Source: Chamaelirium japonicum
Lineage: Eukaryota; Streptophyta; Magnoliopsida; Liliales; Melanthiaceae
Assembly: GCA_947650365.1 (NCBI GenBank)
Contig: CANTAL010000004.1
Span: forward strand, 2,887,501 to 2,951,500
Direction of reading: 5' to 3'
Length of the DNA stretch: 64,000 nt
Under the pieces are notes generated by a model that made no database searches, was not told the origin of the DNA, and worked only from the letters and a program-made list of their open reading frames with translations. Of this stretch, positions 1-11,250 are shown piece by piece (position 1 is the stretch's first letter; each line of letters starts with the position of its first letter). Both the position numbers and the translations under genes were made by a program.

Positions 1-148
1 GCAGCGGGCCGCCTTCGGCGGCAACACACGCCCCAGGCATCACCACCCCACCGTCGTATGCAATGACAACACACCTTCGGCATGCCCGTGCCGATTGACA
101 TGAAGCGGGAGCCTTCGGTGCGAACAACCAACCCCCAACTCCGCTACC

Positions 149-150
<2 letters not shown>

Positions 151-184
<34 letters not shown>

Positions 185-205
185 TGGGGAAAGAGAGAGA
201 GAGAG
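151..205. repeat. (GA)n microsatellite
   Basis: About 15 GA units (151-181), then an interrupted second run (192-205). The flanking 1-150 is GC-rich, with CCTTCGG repeated several times; I recognise no gene in it. Confidence 0.5.
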
Positions 206-284
206 CAAGGTCGTCTCGATACAAACTGAGGCCTAAGGCGAAAATTCTAAACTCGAAGTTAGCGGGTTTAGATTTGGCCTAAAC

Positions 285-604
285 GGGTTCGGGTCATATA
301 AGGGTCAACCCGATCGACCCGTTTATTTAATGGGTCGGGTTCGGGTTTGTACTTATAGCCCGATTGACCCGACTTGACCAGTTTACCAAATGGGTCGTGT
401 CAACCCGACCCGACCCGAGCCAACCTGACCCAATCCGAGCCAACCCGAGCCGACCCGGTTAGTAAACGGGTTAAACGGGTCGGGTCGGGTCGGGTTTGGG
501 TTTAAGTTGTTGACCCGTTTATTAAATGGGTCGGGTTCGGGTTGGGTGTTTTGCCCTTATACCTATGTCTCAACCCAACCTGACCCGACCCATTGCCACC
601 CCTA
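285..604. mobile_element. hAT-like miniature element end with GGGTCGGG repeats
   Basis: A block of CGGGTCGGGTT and CAACCCGACC repeats in both orientations. Its right end reads CCATTGCCACCCCTA, the complement of the TAGGGGTGGCAATGG terminus common in plant hAT elements. The left terminus and a target duplication were not found, so the boundary at 285 is approximate. Confidence 0.5.
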
Positions 605-618
605 CTTGAAGGCAGACG

Positions 619-770
619 TAGGGCTGCAACTTGGGCGAGCCAACCGGAACCCAACCCGAGCCCAACCCGAATTATTTCTCCTCTACCATATTGAAGCCGA
701 TCAACCCATCCCGCACAACCTGATCAACCTGGCCAACCCGACGAATTAGGCTAGGGCTAAGGAAGTTCAA
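619..770. mobile_element. Truncated Ac-like hAT miniature element
   Basis: Starts TAGGGCTGCAACTTGGGC and continues with CCAACCCGAGCCC repeats. The start matches the terminus of the element at 10212-11881. No right terminus is visible; a GGGTTGGGTTGGG tract follows at about 780. Confidence 0.5.
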
Positions 771-957
771 ACAGACCTTGGGTTGGGTTGGGTTGGGGGT
801 ACAAAAGATGCTAAGTTAGGGCTTTGAGGTTTGGGGTACAAAAGAAAAGGGCAATGTTGGTATTAAGGGGTCACTGAGTAAGTTATTGAGAAACGATAGG
901 GAGACGGGGGCTAGTTACAGATTTTTGGGGTATGAATAAAATTTCCCAAAGATTAGG

Positions 958-1430
958 ATAAATTACACTTTGCCCCTCTGTAGTTTTGCTCAAAAACACT
1001 TAACTCCCATGTAGTTTATTTTGTTCCAAATCGCTCCCTAAAGTTTGAAATGTTAGCACAATACACCCTTTTATCAACTACATAATTTCCTTGTTTGGTG
1101 ATTTTTATCTGATCGAAACTGAATTCAAGGGGGGCAAAATGTTGTTTTATAGCTATAAGGGGGTTTAGTGTTTTTAAGTTAAACTTCAGGGGGCAAAGTG
1201 TAATTTATTCTAAAGATTCTTATATTAATTGAAATTTGAGAGTGATTTTTATAAGGGATTTCGGGTGATTTTTATATGATCGAAACTGAATTGAAGGGGG
1301 CAAAATGTTGTTTTATAGCTATAAGGGGGTTTAGTGTTTTTAAGTTAAACTTCAGGGGGCAAAGTATAATTTACTCTAAAGATTCTTATATTAATTGAGA
1401 TTTGAGAGTGATTTTTGTGAGGGATTTCGG
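958..1430. mobile_element. MITE with ATAAATTACACTTTGCCCC terminal repeats and a 167 bp tandem duplication
   Basis: The left end ATAAATTACACTTTGCCCC is mirrored at 1194-1213 by GGGGCAAAGTGTAATTTAT. The right part (GATCGAAACTGAATTCAAGG onward, from 1111) is repeated with few changes from 1278, a period of 167 bp, including a second copy of the right terminus near 1360. No coding sequence is evident. Confidence 0.5.
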
Positions 1431-1597
1431 ATGATTGGATTGCCTTCTTTGTGAGCCAATTAATTCTGTATTAATTGAGGAACTTCCCTTGTGAAGAAGT
1501 GAAGGGATGAGCCCCATTCTATGGTTAGATCAAGAGATGATGATCAAATCTATCCGTCCATTTTTGTCTAGTCAGCAAGTTGTTCCGTTTTGCCTAG

Positions 1598-1960
1598 TCA
1601 ATATGTTAATACCCCCCCTCCCTCAAACTCACAATGGATCATATACCGAGAGTTTGCTAACAAAGTGACGGAAGCGTGCAAAAGTAAAAGACTTCGTGTG
1701 GAAGTTGGCAGTCTGCTCCTCTGAGGGGATAAAGGCAAGGAAATGGTGTTGGCAAGAAACTCCTGACGATCATAGTGGTAGTCAACCTGGATATGTTTTG
1801 TCCGTTCGTGAAAAGCAAAGTTGCTAGCAATCTGAATATCACTCCGGTTGTCAAAGAAAAGAGGTGTAAGCCCAGATATCTTGACTTCCAAGTCCAGTAG
1901 GAGTCGAAACCAAACAATATCTGTGGTGGTATAATCCATAGTCATGTATTCTGTGTTGGT
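1598..1960 (-). pseudogene. 3' fragment of a Copia retrotransposon (RNase H end, PPT)
   Basis: The minus strand encodes a degenerate RNase H tail: IVWFRLLLDLEVKISGLTPL, LFFDNRSDIQIASN and HERTKHIQVDYHYDRQEF. The same residues occur in the Copia element at 57640-57900. The polypurine tract (GAGTTTGAGGGAGGGGGGTA) follows at about 1608-1627. Only the last 120 or so residues remain and the frame drifts near the end. Confidence 0.5.
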
Positions 1961-2122
1961 AGAATCCATAGCCATGTATTCAACTTTCAACTGTCTCAAT
2001 CGTCATACTAGGGTCATGTCGCCTACATCAGGTGTCCCATGATTCCATTCCCCACCCATTGGGAATGAGTCCAGTATAACTTTCCTTTGGTTTTTAGTTT
2101 TTAATCCCCTAAAAAGGGTTGA

Positions 2123-2766
<644 letters not shown>

Positions 2767-3361
2767 CAAATGGGCTGTCAGCTAACAGCCCTCCGATTAA
2801 GATCACGGACCGTCCATTTATAAAAAAAAAATGCTATCAAATCCCTCCACGATCTCAGCCCCCTCCCCGATCTCCAGCCCCCTCACTGACCCGACCCCCT
2901 CCGGCAGCACCGCATCTCCCCTCCGGCAGCACCGCGTCCCCCTCCGGCAACCCCCCGACCTCCGACAGCCACCCCGTCCCCTCCGGCGACCCCCGACCAC
3001 CTCCGGCGACCCCTGACCCCCCGGCAGCTCCGGCAGACCCCCTACCTCCAGGCGTCGATCGCAGCACCGGCAGATCCGCCGGGGTGGACGGGGGGCTGCC
3101 GGAGGGGGACGCGGTGGCTGTCGGAGGGCGTTGGGGGGGACGGGGTGGCCGGCGGTGATCGGAGGGTTGCCGGAGGGGGACGCGGTGCTGCCGGAGGGGG
3201 TCGGGTCGGTGAGGGGGCTGGAGATCGGGGAGGGGGCTGAGATCGGGGAGGGGTTTGAGTGCATTTGTTTTTTAAAAAAAATGGACGGTCCGTGATCTTA
3301 ATCGAAGGGCTGTTAGCTGACAGCCCAAATGAGCAAATGGGCTGTCAGCTCATACCCCGTA

Positions 3362-3362
<1 letters not shown>
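2767..3362. mobile_element. GC-rich long-hairpin non-autonomous element
   Basis: The ends GCAAATGGGCTGTCAGCTAA and GCTGACAGCCC are inverted, followed inward by GATCACGGACCGTCCAT and its complement ATGGACGGTCCGTGATC. The inner arms, about 180 bp each, carry CCCCTCCGGCAGCACCGC on the left and its complement on the right and fold around 3060. Flanks are (TA)n(GA)n and (CT)n(TA)n(TG)n. ORFs in the arms are Pro/Gly/Arg-rich mirror images and are not taken as genes. Confidence 0.5.

Positions 3363-3432
<70 letters not shown>
3363..3432. repeat. Compound (CT)n(TA)n(TG)n microsatellite
   Basis: CT from 3363, TA from 3384, TG from 3405 to 3432. Confidence 0.5.
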
Positions 3433-3435
<3 letters not shown>

Positions 3436-4175
3436 ACACGTGCACACTATGCAGTCAAAGTCGGTAGTCGGCCCTAGTCGGCCAAGGGCCGACTAGGACT
3501 AGTCGGGACTAGTCGGCCAAAACTTATTCTAACCCCTCCCCCCCTCTCTAAACATATATGATATATGAACTAGCATAAATGTCAATAAGTATATGATATT
3601 AGTCGGTTAATAACAATACATATCTTCACACTTCACAGCATGGGTATAAATACATAAGTAACAGTCTAACATAACACAGTTGTATTGGCTTCATGCCCAT
3701 GTCAAACGACTCAGAACTAAGAATTTATCACAATATTTGTTTGATGATGTTTAATCAGTGAACAACCCCAATTATGATTATAGGGTTATATGGATATCAA
3801 CAAATAAACTAATTATTTGTCTATGTTTTTATCTGAGATTCTCAGATGCTCAACAGATGATTACAGGGAAGAGCCATAGTTGTGAGTCTTGCGACTCAAG
3901 ACTTTGAGCCAATGTAAAAAAATCCAAACAAAATTGCTTGCACAGACTCCTTTCAAAAAAAAAATTTGCTTGCAGAATGCTGCCTGGGAACTAGTCGGCA
4001 ATCATTAGTCGGGGACTAGTCGGGCTAGTCGGGTCTAGTCGGGGACTAGTCGGGATTCCGCCCAGCAATGACGGAATCGAAATTAATCGATCGGCAAAAT
4101 GCCGCCCAGGGACTAGTCGGGGACTAGTCGCCGATTAGTCCCAACTTTGATAGCATAGCGTGCACGTGTGGGTGT
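3433..4175. mobile_element. hAT-like miniature element with ACTAGTCGG arrays
   Basis: The ends CACACGTGCACACTATGC and (complement) CACACGTGCACGCTATGC are inverted, followed by TCAAAGTCGG and TCAAAGTTGG. Subterminal zones contain many GGGACTAGTCGG and GCCGACTAG copies in both orientations. The centre is AT-rich with no ORF. The target duplication is hidden by the flanking TG/GT-rich sequence. Confidence 0.5.
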
Positions 4176-4589
4176 GGTGTCCGCACGCACGCGAGGGGGG
4201 GGGGGTACGATTCATTTTCTTTAAATTAGTGTCCAAAGTCAATAAGGAGGTCCGAAGTTAATATCATCTTACCTTCTTTGCTAGAATCAAGTTGCATATT
4301 TAATAACCCAACAATTCATTCAAAAATTAGGAAAATATAAAATATAACACAATCATCCACGAATCAAAAAAAATAAAAAAGCTAATTATTAGAAAATAAA
4401 TGCAGAAACCAAAAGAAAAAAAAAGGGTTAGATGAAATTAAAAGACCCATTTTGTTTAATTTATAGTTCATACGTTTAGTATTTAAGTCCAATTTAGTGT
4501 ATAAGAGCCATGGGCTGGAGATTATAAACAAAAGATGGATGCACACATGTAAAGGACTTTCCTTATCAATTTATGACTGCATTCCAGCA

Positions 4590-6390
4590 ATAATTAATGG
4601 TTGTTTTTTATTTAATTTCGATCCTTATGCTGAAATTAACTCTCTTTACCCTCTCATATTTTTTCATTGGATTTCCATCTTTTTTTAATCTAGTTCCTTC
4701 ATTAACTGGAATTAATGCAAATACCAAACCCAATATCAATTTGTATCCTAGCTACATCAATTGGATCTCGTTCTGTACTACCCAAGTAGTCTGAGAAAAT
4801 CAACTTTCCATGTTTAATTGCTAGGAAAATAAGATAGTTTACTGGTAAATTGACATCATACCCTAATAGGTATGCCTAACCATGTTTTAAAATATCGGCG
4901 ATATATAGTGATATATCACCGATTTATCGCTATATCGCTAGGCTCCGATATCAAAACAAACCAAATTTTCCTGTTTTGCGAAAAAAGCCGATATATCGCC
5001 CGATATCGCTAGATATCGAATTTATCGCCAAGTTCAGCGATAAATTGGTTCTCAACCTTTATAAGATTCCCGACAAAAGGGGAAATATCGCCCTGTTATC
5101 GCAATATCGCCTCGGAGAGCTCTTTGCCCCATTTTCCTCATTTCATCCTTTTTTTTGTTTGATTTAGGTTTCTAAACAAAATAAAAACCTCCATTTATTA
5201 CTCTTGGTGGATTTGAAGTCTCCCTTCACGGATTTGGGGTTTCTTCCAAGCTTCTAAGTTGAGGTATGTTTTAAGTAGATCTTCGTGAAGAATAGATGAT
5301 AAACATGAATTGATTGTTTATGGGTTTTGATATGTTTTATCATGCTTCCTAGTGTGCGTAATCTTATTTTGATTGTTTAATTAGCAGAGTGTTGCAAAGT
5401 TTCTAACAGTTCACCGAAAGTGTCGGGCTGTTCACAAACTCATCTATAAAGCCTAAATTGAGTGTCCCCTAGAGTAAATAATTGTTTTTTATATGTTATT
5501 GATTATAATGGTGTATCTATACATCCTAAAGGGACATAGAGACAAATCCTCCAAAAAAATCTTCATTTTACCCTCTTTTTCCTAATTTTTAGCAATATTT
5601 GATGATAAATAAGTGATATATCCCCAATTTTCCCCTAGGGTAACTTGGCGATATCGACAACGATAACAATACTTAAAACAATATGCCTAACTATAAGAAA
5701 AGGCAGACTATAAAGTGAGATCTAAGGGGTTTGGCACACCACATCCCCGAAAAGTAACAATACAAAGAAAATCCTTTAAGTAATAGAGTATAAGGTAGCC
5801 CTGATGATAAACAAAATATGATATTTTTGTAGGAGTGCGATGAGTGCATGTAGAATATTGTTTGATTTAATCATATCATCTAAGGGCATGTTTAGAAATC
5901 ATTAATGGTTGTTTTTTATTTAATTTTGATCCTTATGCTGAAACTAACTCTCCTTCCCCTCTCATATTTTTTCATTGGATTTCCACTTTTTTTTATCTAG
6001 TTCATTAATTGGTATCAATGCAAGTACCAAACCCAATATCAATTCGTATCCTAGTTACATCAATTGGATCTCGTTTTGTACTACCCACATAGTCCGAGAA
6101 AATCAAGTTTCTATGTTTAATTGCTAGGAAAATCAGTCAGTTCATTGGTAAATTGACATCATGCCCTAATAGGTATGCCTAATTATAAGAAAAGTCAGAG
6201 ACAATAAAGTGAGTTCTAAGGGGTTTGGCACACCACATCCTCGAAAAGAAACAATACAAAGAAAATCCTTTAAGTGATAGAGTATTAGGTAGCCTTGATG
6301 ATAAACAAAATATGATATTTTTTGTAGGAGTGCAATAAGTGCATGTAGAATATTGTTTGATTTAATCATATCATCTAAGGGCATGTTTGG
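4590..6390. repeat. Tandem duplication of about 490 bp, first copy split by a MITE
   Basis: Copy 2 (5903-6390) repeats, in order, 4590-4880 plus 5692-5895. Shared landmarks are TAATGGTTGTTTTTTATTTA, CATCAATTGGATCTCGTT, GGTTTGGCACACCACATCC and TTTAATCATATCATCTAAGG. The empty site in copy 2 (TAGGTATGCCTAATTATAAG) shows exactly where the MITE at 4881-5683 entered copy 1. No gene is seen here. Confidence 0.5.
4881..5683. mobile_element. hAT-like miniature element with CGATATATCG motifs
   Basis: Starts CATGTTTTAAAATATCGGCG and ends CGATAACAATACTTAAAACA plus ATA, partly inverted. TGCCTAAC flanks both sides (8 bp, part of a 10 bp match), and the undisrupted copy of the site is present at about 6170. 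Both ends carry many CGATAT/ATATCG palindromes. The middle is AT-rich without a convincing ORF. Confidence 0.5.
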
Positions 6391-6499
6391 CTGCAAGGGA
6401 AACGCTTTTTCAATGGAAAAGAAAAGGAGTAATTTTACATGGAAAAGGAAATCTACAATTTTCAATTGTTTCGTAACATGGAAATGGAAAAGGAAAGAA

Positions 6500-6612
6500 T
6501 TGTAGCTTCAAAAAGGTGCGGGACTCGATTAAAAGAAAAGAATGTTACAAAAAAGGTTTCGAAATGCCCCCTTTTCATTTTCCGCCCACTTTAAGAATGT
6601 GGGCAAAACAGG

Positions 6613-6655
<43 letters not shown>

Positions 6656-6760
6656 AGAATGTTACACTTACACAAAAGGCTCTGAAATGCCCCCCTTTCA
6701 TTTTCGCCCACTTTAAGCGGAAAACAAAAACAAACACTTTCGTGCTTTTCCATCTTCATT
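6500..6760. repeat. Direct repeat around a (G)37 homopolymer
   Basis: A GAATGTTACA...GAAATGCCCCC...CGCCCACTTTAAG segment occurs at 6539-6596 and again at 6657-6717, separated by about 37 consecutive G (6618-6654). I see no gene. Confidence 0.5.
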
Positions 6761-7869
6761 TTCCTTCTAACGCATTTTTCTGAAACTAAGCAGATGAAGA
6801 ATCATGCTTTTCCATAACAAACATTTTTTTCTCTACACTTATTTGGAAGCAAACAAGCCCTAAGTCATCCTTTTCACAACAAAAGCAATTAAATTGGTAT
6901 TTGACCAAAAAAATTAGAAATGTTGTTGAGTATGGACCAAGGATTTTAGTTTCGGCCAAAATCAATCCATATAAGCGGTCTGAGCTTGGTTTTGGTTAGC
7001 CCAGGCCAAAAATCCACCTTGTGCCAGCCAATTTAATCCAGTCTCGGCCACAATTGACTGGTCTCAGGCAATGGTCAAAATGACCAAAACACTTATTTTG
7101 GTGTTTTGTTTGCCCCCAAATCCCGAACCCAATCTAACACACTGACTCGTTTCAGTTCAAAATCCTAATAGCTTTTATCAGTGTTAGTTTTAAGATGAAG
7201 TAAAGATTAATCTGTAACTACATCTTTTGAAAGTGGTGGTCCTAGCCTTCTGCTTAACAAAACTTTAGAAATGAAGGGCTTCCAACCTTAGAAAGTGAAG
7301 CAAGGATTCCAACATAGTATATCCCTCAACATGATTTTGTATTCTTCTAATGCCAAAAGTGTGTGGGGAAACAGATTGGGACCTATAACATAATTATCAT
7401 CCAAACTACTGCCGCATTTATGCCACGATGATGATGATAATCCAACAATAGTATAAACTAACTCGCGATGGCATGTGGTTTTGGCTAATCAAGTATAATT
7501 TTAACTAACCTCTAAGAATACTAAGTTTGGCTATCTACTACGTTGTTTTTTTCTCACTACTTTCATATTTGAGCTGATAGTTGACACTTGACACTGAATA
7601 CTTGGCAGTTGATACTATACTTAATAATTGAATGCATGAACTGGTTAATTATGGACTTAGAGACCACATGTGACATGTATTAGATTATAATCAAAACATA
7701 TATTATATTACGAAAATAGTGCCTTTTTAATTAACTTGTACCACTTTTCTATAATATTACTTGTTTGAGTTTTTTTTGTTTTCCTATATTGTTTTAATTT
7801 TTAAGATGTTTTAAAAAAGATCCATTGAAACTCGAACTGAAAATTTTGAAATCACAAGTTGGGGGTGGG
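6760..7869. other. Intronic sequence without recognisable gene
   Basis: AT-rich sequence. At about 6945 CCAAGGATTTTAGTTTCGGCC resembles the terminus of hAT-type MITEs in this window, but no matching right end was found. No PPR exon is seen here on the minus strand. Confidence 0.5.
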
Positions 7870-8510
7870 TGATGCGGGAGCAGATTCGACGAGCACACGT
7901 TTTGAGACTTGGACCGCATCTCGAGACTTGAATAATAATAATATAACTATTTTCGGAATAATAATCCATAAAATTAGTATTTTCAGAATAAAATATTAAT
8001 TTCGGAATAAAATCAATATTTTATTCTAAAAATATTATTTCAATCCGAAAATAGCATATTTCGGATTTATTAGTTATGGTTATTTTAAAACCTGATTTTC
8101 AGGTAAGATTTGAATAAATTCAAATCTTTTATATTAGGAAGTTAATTAAGTGAGATCTTTATCTCATCAGTGGTTATCGTCTTTATCTCTTTATTTTAGA
8201 AAGTTGTTATTTCTTGTCATTCTGTTAAATCGTATGAGCTTATCTCTTATGATCTTATCTTATCTGTTAGAGTTTTTTTATTTATTTAAAAGCCATGAAG
8301 CCCCCTATTGTAAGCAGTGAATGATGAATGAAAAAAATGGCAATTATTTGCTTTGATTCCTGTGAGGGGTTTCTTATTGCGTTCCTGAGAGAGGATCGAA
8401 GAGCGAGAGGCTCGCCGGCGTGAGGTCGGATTACCGTCGGTGCGAGACCGACAACCCCCTTCGCCCTTCCATCCCCTTTCCTACGTTGTCGCCACGATCA
8501 TCCTGCGTCA
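7870..8510 (+). repeat. 5' LTR of the 7870-10145 element
   Basis: TG...CA ends; contains AT-rich TTTCGGAATAAAAT repeats and a GTATGAGCTTATCTC tract upstream of a GC-rich R/U5-like end. Confidence 0.5.
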
Positions 8511-8709
8511 GATTTGGTATCAGAGCAAGGCTGTGAAGGATTCTGCTCCCTCACGTGGTCTTGCCTGTCGTGTTCATCATGCTCTCCGTCATCACCGACC
8601 ATCCAAATACCAAACCTGCTTTATTTTCTGAATCCGATCCACTCGTGCTCTCCGTGTCTTCATCCAGTCATCCCAACACTACAGAATTACAACTCTGCCC
8701 CTGATCGTT

Positions 8710-9315
8710 ATGTACCATCAGACTATCTTTTTTGTGCAACTCATGGATTGGGTCAAGACAATGAGTCTTAAACTACATCCTTCCATATCTTGTGATTCTA
8801 TTTATGTTTGGTGCATCAAGAATCGGGCCCGAGAGTTGACTATGCCAACCGACCCATTTGTCCAATGGTTTCTACACCAAGGAGGATCGGCTGAAGAGCG
8901 ACTTGATGATGTAATGCAGCTGATTAGCGAGAATGAGCAAGAGGCTACGATCATACAAAGGCGCAAAATCCGAGCCTCAGTCGGACCGCCATCAGTTGTG
9001 CTTCCTGCATCAACGGCTCCACCCGCACCAATGGCGCCACCTCCAGCAGTGCCACCAGTGGAGATTCCTGAGGACATTCCACATCCGGACGAGTTTCCGA
9101 GTTCGACAGTCGATGATCTTCTACCTGCTACAGTACCGCCGGTCGAGTATGCACGTTCTGCAGCACCTCCAATGGATCTTCTACCTCTACTTTTGTCTCC
9201 AGTAAAGCATTCACTTCCTGCAGAGCCGTTATCGGGTGTCGACTTCAGCACACTAGTCCCGACAATTGACTTCCTCGGGTTAGACCTTCCACCCCCGATT
9301 CGGGTACTCCCCTAG
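8710..9315 (+). CDS. Unidentified proline-rich ORF in the non-autonomous LTR element
   Basis: 201 codons. Residues 30-80 (IKNRARELTMPTDPFVQWFL and ERLDDVMQLISENEQEATII) look like a short gag-like helical segment. The rest is Pro-rich (ASTAPPAPMAPPPAVPPVE and similar). I do not recognise it and see no zinc knuckle. It is the only sizeable ORF on the element strand and may be a gag remnant. Confidence 0.5.
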   Translation: MYHQTIFFVQLMDWVKTMSLKLHPSISCDSIYVWCIKNRARELTMPTDPFVQWFLHQGGSAEERLDDVMQLISENEQEATIIQRRKIRASVGPPSVVLPASTAPPAPMAPPPAVPPVEIPEDIPHPDEFPSSTVDDLLPATVPPVEYARSAAPPMDLLPLLLSPVKHSLPAEPLSGVDFSTLVPTIDFLGLDLPPPIRVLP

Positions 9316-9504
9316 TTTCACTTGTGTGCCTTCCTTCAAACTGAACTACTTCAGCCACTACTCCAACAGACTGCTTGTATGGGATCCGGGAGGCAATTGT
9401 TTGATGATACATCCACTACAGGGTCTCCACCATCAGCTATTGACTTTGCTTCCTGCCTGGGCCTCACAGAACTCGAGGTCGAGTTCTTTTGTAGCTGAGG
9501 AGTT

Positions 9505-10145
9505 TGATGCGGGAGCAGATTCGACGAGCACACATTTCGAGATTTGCACGCATCTCGAGACTTGAACAATAATAATATAACCATTTTCGGAATAATAATC
9601 CATAAAATTAGTATTTTCGGAATAAAATATTAATTTCGGAATAAAATAAATATTTTATTCCGAAAATATTATTTTAATCCGAAAATAACATATTTCGGAT
9701 TTATTAGTTATGGTTATTTTAAAACCTGATTTTTAGGTAAGATTTGAATAGATTCAAATCTTTTATATTAGGAAGTTAATTAGGTGAGATCTTTATCTCA
9801 TCAGTGGTTATCATCTTTATCTCTTTATTTTAGAAAGTTGTTATTTTTTGTTATTCTGTTAAATCGTATGAGCTTATCTCTTATGATCTTATCTTATCTG
9901 TTAGAGTTTTTTTATTATTTAAAGGCCATGAAACCCTCTATTATAAGCATTGAATGATGAATGAAAAAAAAATGGCAATTATTTACTTTGATTCATGTGA
10001 GAGGTTTCGTATTGCGTTCCTGAGAGAGGATCGAAGAGCGAGAGGCTCGCCGGCGTGAGGTCGAATTACCATCGGTACGAGACCGACAACCCCCTTCGCC
10101 CTTCCATCCCCTTTCCTACGTTGTCGCCACGATCGTCCTGCGTCA
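9505..10145 (+). repeat. 3' LTR of the 7870-10145 element
   Basis: Same length as the 5' LTR with scattered substitutions. A short purine-rich stretch (GCTGAGGAGTT) precedes it at 9494-9504 as polypurine tract. Confidence 0.5.
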
Positions 10146-10395
10146 GTGGGGTTGCAAAAATAAGATTTGAAGCTTTGCAAACAAGATACGTGATTTAACT
10201 CAAACCATGACGAGGGCTGCAACTTGAGTGGTTTGGACCCGACCCAACCCGAGTTTTGGGTGGGTTTGGGTTGAATGGTTGATGTATTTGAAGAATAGGT
10301 TGGGTTAGGGTTGAAAAATTACAAACCGAATTGAAATCTGGTTGGGCTCGGATTGAGGGGTCGGGCAACCCGGCCCAACCCGAACCTGAATACTC

Positions 10396-10397
<2 letters not shown>

Positions 10398-10488
<91 letters not shown>
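10398..10488. repeat. (TA)n microsatellite
   Basis: Left flank of the palindromic element at 10489-10785. Confidence 0.5.
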
Positions 10489-10491
<3 letters not shown>

Positions 10492-10783
10492 GAGGGATAC
10501 TCTTACTCATGGCCTCTTACTCATATAGTTACCTATGATTCGGGCCATCCATTAGATCCCGACGTACGGTTCGGATTAGATGGGGAGTTAAAGCAATGGT
10601 GTCCGCATTAAATGCCAGTATTAAAAGCCCGCATTTAATGCGGACACCATTGCTTTAACTCCCCAATGCGGACACCATTGCTTTAACTCCCCATCTAATC
10701 CAAACCGTATGTCGGGATCTAATGGACGGCCCGGATCATAGGTAACTATATGAGTAAGAGGCCATGAGTAAGAGTATCCCTCC

Positions 10784-10785
<2 letters not shown>
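10489..10785. mobile_element. Palindromic element with GGGGAGGGATAC ends between (TA)n tracts
   Basis: Ends GGGGAGGGATACTCTTACTC and GAGTAAGAGTATCCCTCCCC are perfect inverted repeats for 20 bp and pairing continues almost to the centre. A 30 bp piece (GGACACCATTGCTTTAACTC and neighbours) is doubled in the right arm. It contains GGACGGCCCGG and CCATTAGATCCCGAC. Both flanks are pure TA. Confidence 0.5.

Positions 10786-10860
<75 letters not shown>
10786..10860. repeat. (TA)n microsatellite
   Basis: Shared flank between the two palindromic elements at 10489-10785 and 10861-11250. Confidence 0.5.
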
Positions 10861-10863
<3 letters not shown>

Positions 10864-11250
10864 AAAAGGGAGCCTAGACCTGAGGTGCAGCGTCGTTGCT
10901 GCACCTCAGGTATTGTTTGCCATCCTAGAAGTTTTAGAATTTGGTGATTTTTGGTGGATGTGTTCTCTAGGGTAAGGTGATTATCCTCACAAAAAATCAG
11001 TAAATTCTAAAACTTCTAGGTCATCAAATGTTCGAAACATTTTCGACCGTTCACTATAGCCGTTAATTTTGCCGAGCTCATTTGATGACCCTAGAAGTTC
11101 TAGAATTTGCTGATTTTTTGCGAGGATGATCACCTTACCCTAGAAAACACACCCACCAAAAATCAACAAATTCTAAAACTTCTAGGGTGGGTAAACAAGA
11201 GAGAGGTGCAACAACGATGCTACACCTCACGTGCAACAGTTGAACCCGAG
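10861..11250. mobile_element. Palindromic element related to the one at 2271-2659
   Basis: Arms TGAGGTGCAGCGTCGTTG and complement TGAGGTGTAGCATCGTTG, followed by CCTAGAAGTTTTAGAATTT in both arms. The centre (GACCGTTCACTATA then CCGTTAATTTTGCC) matches that of the 2271-2659 element. The left flank is (TA)n; the right flank has lost its TA tract, so the end near 11250 is approximate. Confidence 0.5.

Larger units (their letters stand above)
7870..10145 (+). mobile_element. Non-autonomous LTR retrotransposon (LARD/TRIM type), TSD GTGGG
   Basis: LTRs of 641 bp (7870-8510 and 9505-10145) begin TGATGCGGGAGCAG and end CCTGCGTCA. The 5 bp GTGGG lies directly outside each end (7865-7869 and 10146-10150). 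The primer binding site TTGGTATCAGAGC (initiator Met tRNA type) follows the 5' LTR at 8514. The internal region is only about 1 kb and has no reverse transcriptase, protease or integrase. It lies in PPR intron 7. A related LTR occurs at 50623-51280 in the other orientation. Confidence 0.5.

Noticed and set aside
2818..3264. Pro/Arg/Gly-rich ORFs on both strands
   Set aside because: They mirror each other across the arms of a GC-rich hairpin and have no domain.
4976..5167. Small plus-strand ORF inside the MITE at 4881-5683
   Set aside because: Built from CGATATATCG repeats; no similarity to a transposase.
8440..8771. Short plus-strand ORFs across the 5' LTR end and primer site
   Set aside because: They cross the LTR border and primer site and have no motif.
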